From JACTMZ01 sp044359955 (GTDB lineage Bacteria; Verrucomicrobiota; Verrucomicrobiia; Chthoniobacterales; JACTMZ01): DNA of 64,000 nt. The position numbers and the translations under genes are program-made. The first letter of the stretch is position 1, and every line of letters starts with the position of its first letter. Of the stretch, positions 8,233 to 16,583 are shown piece after piece. The stretch lies in contig JBIKLF010000003.1 in assembly GCA_044359955.1 (NCBI GenBank), positions 1 through 64,000 on the forward strand. Reading direction: 5' to 3'. The notes under the pieces are model-generated. The model made no database searches. It saw only the letters and a program-made list of their open reading frames with translations, and was not told the DNA's origin.

Positions 8233-8422
8233 TGGCTGCCTCGCATGGATTGGTCGCCGGGGCGACCTTTCCTGGGGTGGCTTCGCTTGTCGAGGGTTCG
8301 AGTTCGCCATGCTGTGGATGGCTGCCTCGCATGGATTGATCGCCTGTGGCGATCTTTCCGAGAGTGACCGTGTATTGGAGACACGAGTCCGCCCTGCTTC
8401 GCATGGCTGCCTCGCATGGATT
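8233..8422 (-). repeat. tRNA-Gln 3'-tail tandem array (two extra tails beyond the intact tRNA)
   Basis: The 19-nt T-loop-to-CCA end of the adjacent tRNA-Gln (+ strand 8404-8422) is repeated exactly at 8319-8337 and 8233-8251, a spacing of 85-86 bp. On the tRNA strand each tail is preceded by a hairpin, GGTCGCC..GGCGACC in one unit and GATCGCC..GGCGATC in the other, so the stem is kept by a compensatory change. The same plan occurs at tRNA-Ser(CGA), 45019-45245. Confidence 0.85.
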
Positions 8423-8477
8423 CGAACCATGACACACAGATCCAGAATCTGCAGTGCTACCGTTACACCACGAGGCA
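8404..8477 (-). tRNA. tRNA-Gln(CTG)
   Basis: A 74-nt cloverleaf on the minus strand. The acceptor pairs TGCCTCG with CGAGGCA, the anticodon loop TTCTGGA gives CTG, and the T-arm is ATGGTTCGAATCCAT. CCA is encoded at 8404-8406. Partial copies of its 3' end follow downstream. Confidence 0.95.
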
Positions 8478-8602
8478 TTAAAGAAACTTCCATTATAGGC
8501 GCGGGGTGGGGAATTTCAACCTTTGTAAGGGGGGCCAACAATGTTCGCAAAAGACATTTTCAACTTGGTGCACCGGGTTTGGTGCATCATGGATTGTCCA
8601 CG

Positions 8603-8750
8603 GTGAAGTTTGCCTGCCGCCAGTGCACGCAGCGGTTCGAGGTTGATGACTCTTGGCCGGGCGGTCAGGTAGATCGTCCTACCTCCGGCGGGGTTGTCAT
8701 CCTCCCGCAAGCGCCGGTCGATCCGCCCGTGGCGAACGTTGTGGTCCCCG
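8603..8750 (+). pseudogene. Relic of an N-terminal zinc-ribbon module
   Basis: From a GTG at 8603 the frame reads FACRQCTQRFEVDDSW, followed by GGQVD and VVILPQ. This resembles the zinc-ribbon start of many environmental proteins (C-x2-C, then an acidic DDSW block, then C-P-x-C). The second cysteine pair is lost (RPTSGG in its place), and the frame then runs into sequence antisense to aroK. I read it as a decayed gene fragment. It occupies most of the gap between tRNA-Gln and aroK, where I see nothing else. Confidence 0.4.
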
Positions 8751-8774
8751 CGCGCGGGCGTGGGGCGGCAGGGC

Positions 8775-9296
8775 TCATTGCTGGGCCTGCTGTTGTTGCA
8801 GCGTGTGGAGGACGGCTTCGGCGGTCTGGCGGTGGGTGAGGGTGCCGGAGTCGATGCGGACGGTGGCGGCCTCGCGGTAGAGGGGTTCGCGCTGGTGGTA
8901 GAGTTCCTCGACGGTGCGGCGGGGGTCGGCGGTTTGGAGGAGCGGGCGTTTGCTGTGTTTGACGCGCTGGTAGAGATGCTCGGGGCTGGCGTCGAGCCAC
9001 ACCACGGGGCCGATCTGCGGGAGGAGTTCGCGGTTTGGCGCGGAAATTATAACGCCGCCGCCGGTGGCGACGATGAGGCCGATGCGTCCGACGAGGCTTT
9101 GCAGGACCTTGGTTTCGAGGGCGCGGAAATGTTCCTCGCCGTGTTGCTTGAAAATGGCGGGGATGGATTGCCCCGCTGCCTGCGCCACAAGGGCGTCGGT
9201 ATCGACGAGGGCGAAGCCGGTGAGGGACGACAAAATCCGGCCGACGCTGGATTTGCCGGATCCCATGAAACCGACGAGGACCAGATTGCGAAACAC
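8775..9296 (-). CDS. aroK: Shikimate kinase
   Basis: A 173-residue P-loop kinase that phosphorylates shikimate at O3 in chorismate synthesis. It has Walker A GFMGSGKSS, the shikimate-binding DTD motif, the GGG loop (ATGGGVI), and the LID arginines around KRPLL. Length matches the family. It starts 2 bp after the stop of the cold-shock gene, so both are probably on one transcript. Confidence 0.95.
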   Translation of the reverse strand: MFRNLVLVGFMGSGKSSVGRILSSLTGFALVDTDALVAQAAGQSIPAIFKQHGEEHFRALETKVLQSLVGRIGLIVATGGGVIISAPNRELLPQIGPVVWLDASPEHLYQRVKHSKRPLLQTADPRRTVEELYHQREPLYREAATVRIDSGTLTHRQTAEAVLHTLQQQQAQQ

Positions 9297-9298
9297 GT

Positions 9299-9505
9299 TC
9301 AGATTCTCACCACATTAAGGGCCTTCGGTCCGCGGTCACTCGGGATGTGCTCGAACTCCACGTTGTCACCTTCCTCCAGCGTCTTGAAGCCGTCACCGCG
9401 GATCTCCGAGTAGTGGACGAAGATGTCGGCGCTGGCTCCGCTGGGATCGGCAATGAAACCGAAACCCTTCTTGTTGTTGAACCATTTGACTATTCCTTGG
9501 GGCAT
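9299..9505 (-). CDS. Cold-shock-domain protein (CspA family)
   Basis: A 68-residue OB-fold protein that binds single-stranded RNA and DNA and melts RNA structure. RNP1 is KGFGFIA and RNP2 is DIFVHYSEI, both at the usual places, and the length is that of single-domain Csp proteins. A candidate promoter sits 45-75 bp upstream. aroK follows after 2 bp, an unusual partner. Confidence 0.95.
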   Translation of the reverse strand: MPQGIVKWFNNKKGFGFIADPSGASADIFVHYSEIRGDGFKTLEEGDNVEFEHIPSDRGPKALNVVRI

Positions 9506-9549
9506 GCAGGTGGACTGGTTTTTGACGCGATACTCTGCGCCCGCTGCGG

Positions 9550-9578
9550 TATATGGTGGAGCGGTGCGTAATGGTCAA
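9550..9578 (-). promoter_or_regulatory. Candidate sigma-70-type promoter for csp-aroK
   Basis: On the minus strand, TTGACC (9578-9573) and CATATA (9555-9550) are separated by 17 bp. This would leave a leader of roughly 35-40 nt before the csp start. The -10 match is weak, so this is a reading by eye only. Confidence 0.35.
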
Positions 9579-9661
9579 TTGCTTATTGGAAAAGATAACC
9601 GATCCAGTCATGTTGCGGAGTCCTCTGAGGCGTGGACAGGGACGCCGGTGATGGCTTTGTC

Positions 9662-10699
9662 ATGAATTCTCAAGTGTCTGACTACCAGATGATTAAATCC
9701 CAGCAGGGCGAAGAACCGGGGCGGTGGCAGACGCAGGTGCTCGACGCGCAGGGTGCGCAGGAAATCGCCTGGGCCGTGCGGGAGGCCGCGTCGCTGCTCC
9801 GCGCGGGAGAAGTCGCGGCTGTGCCGACGGAGACGGTGTATGGACTCGCGTGTGATGCGTTGCAGGCGGACGCCGCGGCCAAAGTTTTTGCAGCGAAGGA
9901 ACGTCCGTCCTTTGATCCGCTCATCGTGCATGTGGCGGACGCCTCATGGATCGCCACGCTGGCGCAGCCGAGCGCGCTTGCCGCGGCGCTGGCGCAAGAG
10001 CTGGCGGCGGCGTTTTGGCCGGGGCCTTTGACCATGGTTCTCCCGGCGCGCGATGTTGTGCCCGACTTGGTGCGTTCGGGTTTGCCAACCGTGGCGCTGC
10101 GCTGCAGTGCGCATCCGGTCATGGCGGCACTCGTCGTGGAACTGGGCCGGCCGGTGGCCGCGCCGAGTGCCAATCGTTTCGGAAGGATCAGTCCGGTCAC
10201 GGCGCAAGATGTGGTCGAAGAGTTGGGCGGGCGCATTCCGCTCGTGCTCGATGGCGGGCCCTGCCGTCATGGCTTGGAGTCGACGATTGTCGCCGTGCAG
10301 GACGGGCGCCTTGTCTTGTTGCGTCCGGGTCCGGTCACGGTGGAGGAACTCGAAAAGTTCGCGCCGGTCGAGCGTGCCCCGCGTGGTCAATCGGTTTCTG
10401 CGCCGGGCATGCTCGAGAGTCATTACGCGCCGCGCACGCCATTGCTTCTGTGGTCGCAGGATGCGCCGTGCCCGGACGATGCAGCGACCAGCGGGGTGTT
10501 GGCCTTTGGTGCGGTCGGGCCGGGCTTTGCCGTGGCCGAGGTGTTGCCGGCGGATCCCGCGAAGGCGGCACCGCTCCTTTTCGCGGCCTTGCGCCGGCTG
10601 GATGCCTGCGGTGTGGCGCGTATTTATGCCGGGGCCATTTCCGAATCGGGGCTGGGCATGGCTATCATGGATCGGCTACGCAGGGCGGCGCATGGCTAA
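9662..10699 (+). CDS. sua5: L-threonylcarbamoyladenylate synthase (YrdC plus Sua5 domains)
   Basis: Makes threonylcarbamoyl-AMP from threonine, bicarbonate and ATP for the t6A37 modification of ANN-decoding tRNAs. The YrdC domain carries VPTETVYGLACDA, KERPSFDPLIVHV and APSANRFGRISPT-like text. A C-terminal Sua5 domain follows the linker APGMLESHYAPRTPL. At 345 residues it is the long Sua5 type rather than the short TsaC type. I chose the ATG at 9662. A start at 9632 or 9689 is possible because no ribosome site is clear. It overlaps murJ by 8 bp. Confidence 0.93.
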   Translation: MNSQVSDYQMIKSQQGEEPGRWQTQVLDAQGAQEIAWAVREAASLLRAGEVAAVPTETVYGLACDALQADAAAKVFAAKERPSFDPLIVHVADASWIATLAQPSALAAALAQELAAAFWPGPLTMVLPARDVVPDLVRSGLPTVALRCSAHPVMAALVVELGRPVAAPSANRFGRISPVTAQDVVEELGGRIPLVLDGGPCRHGLESTIVAVQDGRLVLLRPGPVTVEELEKFAPVERAPRGQSVSAPGMLESHYAPRTPLLLWSQDAPCPDDAATSGVLAFGAVGPGFAVAEVLPADPAKAAPLLFAALRRLDACGVARIYAGAISESGLGMAIMDRLRRAAHG

Positions 10700-12299
10700 A
10701 GAAAAGCTGAACACACGGGCGGCGGGCATCGTCGCGCTGGCCGTCATGCTGAGCCGCGTGCTCGGGTTGGTGCGCGAGTTGATCTTCGCCGCGCTCTTCG
10801 GCGCGGGCCGGGGGATGGATGCCTACATCACGGCGTATCGGGCGCCGAATTTGCTGCGCGATTTGTTTGCCGAGGGGGCGTTGTCGGTGGCCTTTGTTAC
10901 GGTGTTCTCCAAGCTCGGCGTGGAAAAAGGCTATGAGGCTTCGTGGGAGTTGGCGCGCAAGATGGCGACGATGGTTCTCGTGTTCATGTCCTTCGTGACC
11001 TTGCTTGGGATTATTTTCGCGCCGGCGCTGATTGCGGTGCTCGCGCCGGGATTCGACGCGGAGAAGTCCGCCTTCGCGACGGAGCTGACGCGCATCATGT
11101 TCCCCTTTATCTTGATGGTGTCCCTGGCGGCGCTGGTCATGGGCATGCTCAATTCGCGCAATGTCTTCGGCGTGCCGGCCCTGGCCTCGAGTTTCTACAA
11201 CCTAGGCTCGATCTTCGGCGGAGTGAGTCTGGCGTGGTGGATCGATCCGACGTTCGGTCCGCGGGCGCTGATCGGCATGGCCATTGGCACCCTGCTCGGC
11301 GGTTTTTTGCAATTGGCCGTGCAGATCCCGAGCCTCAAGAAGGTCGGGTTCACCTTCCACTTCGACTTCGGTTGGCGCGACGAGCAGGTGAAGCGCGTGT
11401 TGTGGCTGATGCTGCCGGCGGTCATTGCGGCCAGTGCGGTGCAGATCAATGTGATGGTCAATAGCATCTTTGCGTCCTTCCTCGGCGACGGCGCGGTGAG
11501 TTGGCTTTCGTATGCGTTCCGCCTCATGCAGTTGCCGCTCGGCATTTTCGGTGTGGCGGTGGCGACGGTGACCTTGCCGGCGGTGGCGAAGATCGCGGCG
11601 GGCGGCGACATGGCGCATTTCCGCGAGACGCTGGCCAAGGCGATCCGGTTGGCGCTGTTCCTCACGCTGCCGGCCACGATCGGATTGATGATGATGAGCG
11701 GCGAGATCATCGGGTTGATTTACGAGCGGGGGAAGTTCACCGCGGATGACACCTTGCAGACGGGGGCGGCGTTGCAATTTTACGCGGTCGGGCTGATGGG
11801 CTACGCGTGCATCAAGGTGCTCTCGCCGGCGTTCTACGCGCTGGACCGCAAGTGGACGCCGATGCTGGTGACGTTTTTCGGGATCGGGCTGAATATCGCG
11901 CTCAATTGGCTGCTGACCTTCCGTCTGGGGATGGGGCACAAGGGGTTGGCGCTGTCGACCGGGCTGGTGGCGACGATCGACTTTTTCATCCTCTATTTTC
12001 TGATGCGGCGGGCGGCGGGAGGGATGGAGACGTTCAAGGTGGTGGGATCGTGTGGCCGGATTGTGGTGGCGGCGGCGGGGTTGGCCGCGGTGGTGCTGGT
12101 CGGGCGGGAGTGGCTGGCGCCGTGGCTGACGTCGGTGTCGTTGGTTGACCGGTTGTGGTCGTTGCTGGCGATCATTGGCGCGGCGGCGGTGGTTTATTTT
12201 GCGCTTTGCGCTTTGTTGCGCGTCGAGGAGGCGCGGGAGGCGTTGGCGTTGATCAGGCGGAAGATTTCGCGGCGGGGGATGGCTTCGCCGGGGGCGTGA
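10692..12299 (+). CDS. murJ: Lipid II flippase MurJ (MviN family)
   Basis: A 535-residue polytopic inner-membrane protein that flips the peptidoglycan precursor lipid II to the periplasm. It opens with the family's SRVLGLVRELIFAALFG and GMDAYITAYRAPNLLRDLFAEGALS, which contain the cavity arginines. It keeps about 14 membrane helices and the FYALDRKWTP loop. Length is normal. The start ATG lies inside the end of sua5, so the two are coupled. It converges on the glycosyltransferase operon across a 139-bp repeat-bearing gap. Confidence 0.95.
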   Translation: MAKEKLNTRAAGIVALAVMLSRVLGLVRELIFAALFGAGRGMDAYITAYRAPNLLRDLFAEGALSVAFVTVFSKLGVEKGYEASWELARKMATMVLVFMSFVTLLGIIFAPALIAVLAPGFDAEKSAFATELTRIMFPFILMVSLAALVMGMLNSRNVFGVPALASSFYNLGSIFGGVSLAWWIDPTFGPRALIGMAIGTLLGGFLQLAVQIPSLKKVGFTFHFDFGWRDEQVKRVLWLMLPAVIAASAVQINVMVNSIFASFLGDGAVSWLSYAFRLMQLPLGIFGVAVATVTLPAVAKIAAGGDMAHFRETLAKAIRLALFLTLPATIGLMMMSGEIIGLIYERGKFTADDTLQTGAALQFYAVGLMGYACIKVLSPAFYALDRKWTPMLVTFFGIGLNIALNWLLTFRLGMGHKGLALSTGLVATIDFFILYFLMRRAAGGMETFKVVGSCGRIVVAAAGLAAVVLVGREWLAPWLTSVSLVDRLWSLLAIIGAAAVVYFALCALLRVEEAREALALIRRKISRRGMASPGA

Positions 12300-12328
12300 G
12301 GCTGAGGCGTCCGGCGGTCATATCAGTT

Positions 12329-12380
12329 GGTCGCCTGGGGGCGACCTGTCTCGCCAAGCCTCGGCTGACCGCCGCTACAA
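12329..12380. repeat. Interspersed hairpin repeats between convergent genes
   Basis: At 12329-12346 the text is GGTCGCC, a 4-nt loop, GGCGACC. This is the same hairpin, with the same leading TT and following TGTC, as in the tRNA-tail arrays. At 12361-12380 a second motif, TCGGCTGACCGCCGCTACAA, matches the hairpin family seen at 7657, 7785, 30551 and 42511. The rest of the 12300-12438 gap holds more short palindromes that could end both converging transcripts. Confidence 0.7.
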
Positions 12381-12438
12381 GTGGTCATCAGAAACGGACG
12401 TCGCCGGGGATCCGCACACGGCGGACAGGCTGGCGACG

Positions 12439-13410
12439 CTACAGGCGGAGGCGCTCGCGGACCCAGCGGGCGATTTGTTCGGCGTCTTGGGCGGCCGGGG
12501 TGAGCTCGGGGGCGGATGAGCTGACGGGGTCGAGGGCGGGGAAAAAGTTGCGGGCTTTCCAGACGTGTGCGCCGGGGCGGTAGGGGCCGACTTGGCAGGG
12601 GTCGCTCCACGTGTGGATGGCGAGAAGTTTGTCAGTCACGGCGGCGGCGAGGTGCATGGGACCGCTGTCGACGCTGACGACGAACGCGGCATGGCGCAGG
12701 AGCCAGAGGAGTTCGGTGAGGCTGGTGCGGTTGAGGAGGTTGGTCACGTTGGGCGGGAGGCCGGGGACTTCGAGGCCGGTGCGGCCGACGAGGACAATCG
12801 GAAAATCGACGGCGCGGCAGAAGGCGGTGACGGATTCCGGCGCAAGCGATTTGCCGCGGCCGCGGGAGAAGGGGTGGAAGACGAGGAAGGGTTCGGCGGG
12901 GATGGATTCCGACGGGCGGTCGCCCTCGGGCAGGGCGAACTCGGGTGGTCCGACGAGCGTTGCGCCGGTGGCGGCCGCGAGCGCGAGGTAGCGTTCGACG
13001 GCGTGGGCTTTCGGGTCGACGGAGATGGTTTTGGTCTGCACGAAGCGCGCGCCTTCGCGGGCGTCGGAGAGCCCGATGACCGGCACGCCGCGGAAGGCGC
13101 GGGCCACGAGGGCGGTGCGGAGGAGGCCTTGGAAGTCGAGGATGAGGTCGGGTGGGGGCTGCTGCTTTAAGGCGCGCCGCCAACGGCCGAAGCGCAGCCA
13201 TCCTGGCAGTCCGCGGAAATCGGCGCGGGGGAAAATGAGGGTCTCATTGAGGTGCGGGTTGCCTTCGAGGAGCGGGGCCCACTCGGGATTGACCATCCAG
13301 GTGAGGTGGGCGTCGGGAAATTTCGCCCGCAGGGCGGCGACGGCGGGCAGGGTGTGGACGATATCGCCGAGGGAACTCGGCTTGAGCACGAGAAGGCGCC
13401 CCGGATTCAT
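12439..13410 (-). CDS. Family 9 glycosyltransferase (LPS heptosyltransferase type)
   Basis: A 323-residue GT-B enzyme of the ADP-heptose:LPS heptosyltransferase family, which builds the LPS inner core on the cytoplasmic face of the membrane. The N-terminus LLVLKPSSLGDIVHTLPA and the C-terminal nucleotide-sugar motif SVDSGPMHLAAA are typical, and FHPFSRGRGKSL matches the donor-site strand. It cannot be assigned to WaaC, WaaF or WaaQ by eye. Its start overlaps the phosphoesterase stop by 4 bp. It is the last gene of the tmk-to-glycosyltransferase operon. Confidence 0.88.
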   Translation of the reverse strand: MNPGRLLVLKPSSLGDIVHTLPAVAALRAKFPDAHLTWMVNPEWAPLLEGNPHLNETLIFPRADFRGLPGWLRFGRWRRALKQQPPPDLILDFQGLLRTALVARAFRGVPVIGLSDAREGARFVQTKTISVDPKAHAVERYLALAAATGATLVGPPEFALPEGDRPSESIPAEPFLVFHPFSRGRGKSLAPESVTAFCRAVDFPIVLVGRTGLEVPGLPPNVTNLLNRTSLTELLWLLRHAAFVVSVDSGPMHLAAAVTDKLLAIHTWSDPCQVGPYRPGAHVWKARNFFPALDPVSSSAPELTPAAQDAEQIARWVRERLRL

Positions 13411-14129
13411 GTGCCGAGGGCGAGGCGCTCGGCCAGTTCGGCGGGGAGGCCGGCTTCGATGATTTTGCGCTGGGTGGTTTCGATGTCGTAAGGGATGCGG
13501 CGCAATTCGACCTCGAGGGTTTCTGGTTGGTAGATGACGTAAGCCGCACGCCAGTCTTTGTCGCGCGGTTGGCCGACGCTGCCGATGTTGATGAGATATT
13601 GCGTGCCGGGCTTGAGTTTGATTTGGTCGAAGGTCTTTTTTTTCACCACGATCCCGGTGGAGAAGAGGAAGGGTTCGTGGGTGTGGCCGAAAAAGCAGAC
13701 CGGGGTGTGCTGGTAGGTGAAACTGGCTGCGGCGTCGCCCGGGGTGACGATGTAGCCCCATTTGTGCGGAGTATCGAGGGTGGCGTGGACCACGGTGAAA
13801 TCGCGGATGACGCGCTGCAGGCGGAGCGAACGCAGCCACTCTTGGTCCGGCTCGCCGAGTTGGCGGCGCGTCCAAGACATGGCCGCCGCAGCGAGTTCGG
13901 TAAAGCCTTCCAGGGAGCCCGACATGGCGGCTTGTTCGTCGTGGTTGCCTTTGATGACCGGACAATCGAGCGAACGGACGAGATCGATGCAGGCCACCGG
14001 GTCGGCGCTGTAACCCACCAGGTCGCCCAGGCAGATGTAGTGGGTGCACCCTTGGATCTGCGCGTCGGCCAGGACCGACTGCAGGGCCTCGAGATTGCTG
14101 TGAATGTCACCGAAGATGGCGATGCGCAT
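13407..14129 (-). CDS. Calcineurin-type metallophosphoesterase
   Basis: A 240-residue protein with the complete dinuclear metal signature: GDIHSN, GDLVGY, GNHDE and GHTHEP. It belongs to the YfcE/MJ0936-like phosphodiesterases, which act on small phosphodiesters in the cytoplasm; the natural substrate is unknown. It lies 64 bp after the hypothetical gene and overlaps the glycosyltransferase by 4 bp, which could hint at a cell-envelope or nucleotide-sugar link (inference). Confidence 0.85.
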   Translation of the reverse strand: MRIAIFGDIHSNLEALQSVLADAQIQGCTHYICLGDLVGYSADPVACIDLVRSLDCPVIKGNHDEQAAMSGSLEGFTELAAAAMSWTRRQLGEPDQEWLRSLRLQRVIRDFTVVHATLDTPHKWGYIVTPGDAAASFTYQHTPVCFFGHTHEPFLFSTGIVVKKKTFDQIKLKPGTQYLINIGSVGQPRDKDWRAAYVIYQPETLEVELRRIPYDIETTQRKIIEAGLPAELAERLALGT

Positions 14130-14193
14130 GGGACCGGGTTGCGCCGTCAGACTCCGATGGCCAAAGCGCCATGGCAATCCCGATTGCGTGGCC

Positions 14194-14964
14194 TCACGGG
14201 GCTGCGGGGGGTGCGAGGCGTTCGGCGGTGGGGATGCCGAGTTGCTCCTCGAGTTCGTTGACCAGGGTGATGACGCGGGGCATGCGTTCCTCTTCACCGA
14301 GGAGGTAGATGGCGCGCAATTTGTCGTAAGCCTCGCGTTCGCGGCCCGGGCAGGCGGCCAGTTCGTAGGCGGCGAGGCGTTTGATGTAGGGCGGGGCGCC
14401 GGGTTTTTCCGCGGCGGTGGCGAAGGCGTCGGCCGCACCGCAGGGGTCGTTGAATTTGTCGCGCAGCATGATGCCGAGACGTTCGTGGAGGAGATGGGGT
14501 TCGGGGTTGTTGGCGATCCCGCGCAGGAGGAAGTCGCGGCCGAGTTCGTGGTATTCCCGTTCGGCGCGGCGGCGCAGAAATTCGCTGGGTTCCTTGGGGT
14601 TTTCCCGCGCGGCGATGGAGGCGTTCCAAGCCATGTGCCAACTGGCGAGGTCCCAGTAGACCAGCGAGCGAGGTTGCAGGGCGGTCACGCTCTGGAAGAG
14701 CCCGGCCATGCGGCCCCAGGCGGTCTGCTCCCACGCGGTGTGGGCTTCGATCCAGAGAAAGGCGGCAATGAGGGAGCGGAATCCGCTGAGGGCGGCCGCG
14801 TAGGAAAGTTGGCCGATCTGCTCGCGCAATTCGATGTTGAGCGCCGCTGTGCGCAGACCGGCGGCGCGGTGGGCGGCGTCGAGAGAGTTTTCGAAAGGCA
14901 GGCGGACCAAGCCGAAGAGAAGGAGGACGCCGACGACTAAGGTCCAGAGGACGGCAGGCCGCAT
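14194..14964 (-). CDS. Membrane-anchored helical-repeat protein of unknown function
   Basis: A 256-residue protein with one N-terminal membrane helix (AVLWTLVVGVLLLFGLV). The remaining body is helical and TPR-like, for example the block WDLASWHMAWNASIAA and repeated A-A-x-A-x3-P patterns later. No catalytic motif is visible. It follows the ABC permease by 3 bp, so it is probably co-translated and may assist that transporter. I do not recognise a named family. Confidence 0.7.
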   Translation of the reverse strand: MRPAVLWTLVVGVLLLFGLVRLPFENSLDAAHRAAGLRTAALNIELREQIGQLSYAAALSGFRSLIAAFLWIEAHTAWEQTAWGRMAGLFQSVTALQPRSLVYWDLASWHMAWNASIAARENPKEPSEFLRRRAEREYHELGRDFLLRGIANNPEPHLLHERLGIMLRDKFNDPCGAADAFATAAEKPGAPPYIKRLAAYELAACPGREREAYDKLRAIYLLGEEERMPRVITLVNELEEQLGIPTAERLAPPAAP

Positions 14965-14967
14965 GGT

Positions 14968-15828
14968 TCAGAGTTCCTTGTTGTGGAAGACGGCGGCGGC
15001 CAGGGCGGTGTAGACGGCCATGTAGCCGGCGCCGAGGGCGAGGGTTTTCCAGAAAAGGGCGGCGGGTATGGCCACGCCGGTCACGATGTCATCGACGAGA
15101 TTGAAAGCCTGCAGGTCCGGAAAGATGAGGGAGACGAGGGCAAGGACGGACTTGGTGAAGACGCCGGAGGTGTCCGCCGCGAGCCAGTATTCGCGGGCCG
15201 TGGCTTGGAGGTGCCCGATGAAGTAAGCGGCGAAGGCCGTGATGGTGGTGAAAATGGTCGAGGTGGCGAAGGTCGAGATGAGCATGGTCAAGGCGGCGAG
15301 AAGCCAGGCTTTGACCAGAATAATGACCCCGCCGGCGAGCAGGTTGGGGTCGTGGCCGGTGGCGCGGATTTTATCCAGCGCGGCCTGCAACTCGGCGGGG
15401 GGCAAGGCGGCCATTTCGATTTGCGCGGAGTGCAGGAGGGTTTGGGTGCGGAGGAGAAGCACGGTGGCGAAGACGGCTCCCATGAGCAACACGGCCAGGG
15501 TGAGGAGGAGAAAAACTCCGGAGAGCTTCCCGAGAAGGTATTCGGTGCGCGAGACGGGCTTGGCCAGGACGGTGTAGATGGTCCGGTCCTCGATGTCTTT
15601 GGGCAAGAGGGTGGCGGTGGCCAGAATGGCGAGGAGGGAGCTGAAAATGCTCATCGCCCCGAGCGCGATGTCCTTCAGCATTTGGAATTCTTCCTCAAAG
15701 CTGAAGCGGGCCAGGAAGAACGAATTGCCGATGACCAGCAGGGCGAAAATGATGAGGAAATAAAAAACCTTGAGCCTGACGAGCTCGGTCCAGGTGACGG
15801 CGGCGATGGCGGTTGTGCGGCGGATCAT
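14968..15828 (-). CDS. ABC-2-type transporter permease
   Basis: A 286-residue membrane protein with about six helices. It has the cytoplasmic segment PKDIEDRTIYTVLAKPVSR, which is typical of NosY/CcmB-like ABC-2 permeases, where this turn meets the ATPase. No ATPase is encoded next to it, so the partner must lie elsewhere or the protein acts differently. The start overlaps proB by 4 bp. The substrate is unknown. Confidence 0.82.
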   Translation of the reverse strand: MIRRTTAIAAVTWTELVRLKVFYFLIIFALLVIGNSFFLARFSFEEEFQMLKDIALGAMSIFSSLLAILATATLLPKDIEDRTIYTVLAKPVSRTEYLLGKLSGVFLLLTLAVLLMGAVFATVLLLRTQTLLHSAQIEMAALPPAELQAALDKIRATGHDPNLLAGGVIILVKAWLLAALTMLISTFATSTIFTTITAFAAYFIGHLQATAREYWLAADTSGVFTKSVLALVSLIFPDLQAFNLVDDIVTGVAIPAALFWKTLALGAGYMAVYTALAAAVFHNKEL

Positions 15829-16583
15829 GGCTTGGCGGGGAAGTGCGTTCCAACGTCTGTTCCGGAAGTCGCGGCGGCCAACTGGCCCGGGCGCCGCCCG
15901 TCGAGAATCCACGTTTCGATCCCGGCGGCTGTGGCGGAGCCGACCGCATCAAGTTTGCTCGCCATGCCGCCGGTGCCGTGCCGCCCTTTTTCGCCGGTGA
16001 TGTGGCGGCGGGCGTCCGCGAGGTCGGTGACGACGGGCAGACGATGACCATCGCCCTGCAGTCCGTCGCTGCCGGTCAGGATGAGGAAGAGGTCCGCCCC
16101 GCAGAGCTGGGCCACCTCGGCGCCAAGGCGGTCGTTGTCGCCGAAGCGGAGTTCCTCGACGGCCACGGAGTCATTCTCGTTGATGACGGGAACGACGCGC
16201 GGAAAATTGCGGAGTTCGCGCAGGGTGTTTTCGGCGTTGCCGCGGCGTTGGCGGCTGTCGATGTCACCATGGGTCAAAAGAAGTTGGGCGGCGGTGAGTC
16301 CGTGGCGCGCGAATGCCTCCTCGTAGGTGCGCATGAGCTGCGCTTGGCCCACGGCCGCACAGGCTTGTTTGGCGGGCAGCGCCTCGGGGCGCTCGGGCAA
16401 GCCGAGGGCAGCGACCCCGGCGGCGACCGCCGCGCTGGAGATGACGACAACGGAATGGCCGGCATCGACGAGTCCGGCGATTTCCCCGGCCAGACGCGCG
16501 AATTGCGCCGCATCAAGTTTGAGGCCGCTGGCATCGGTGGTCAGGACGCCGGAGCCGAATTTGACGACAATGTGTTTCTTCAT
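15825..16583 (-). CDS. proB: Glutamate 5-kinase, short form without PUA domain
   Basis: Phosphorylates glutamate to gamma-glutamyl phosphate, the first step to proline. The amino-acid-kinase fold shows VVKFGSGVLTT, VVISSAAVAAG, the glutamate-site NENDSVAVEELRFGDNDRL, and GTGGMASKL. At 252 residues it ends after the kinase domain and lacks the C-terminal PUA domain of the roughly 370-residue E. coli enzyme. In related short forms this alters assembly and feedback control. It overlaps holB and the permease by 4 bp each. No proA is seen in the window. Confidence 0.93.
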   Translation of the reverse strand: MKKHIVVKFGSGVLTTDASGLKLDAAQFARLAGEIAGLVDAGHSVVVISSAAVAAGVAALGLPERPEALPAKQACAAVGQAQLMRTYEEAFARHGLTAAQLLLTHGDIDSRQRRGNAENTLRELRNFPRVVPVINENDSVAVEELRFGDNDRLGAEVAQLCGADLFLILTGSDGLQGDGHRLPVVTDLADARRHITGEKGRHGTGGMASKLDAVGSATAAGIETWILDGRRPGQLAAATSGTDVGTHFPAKP

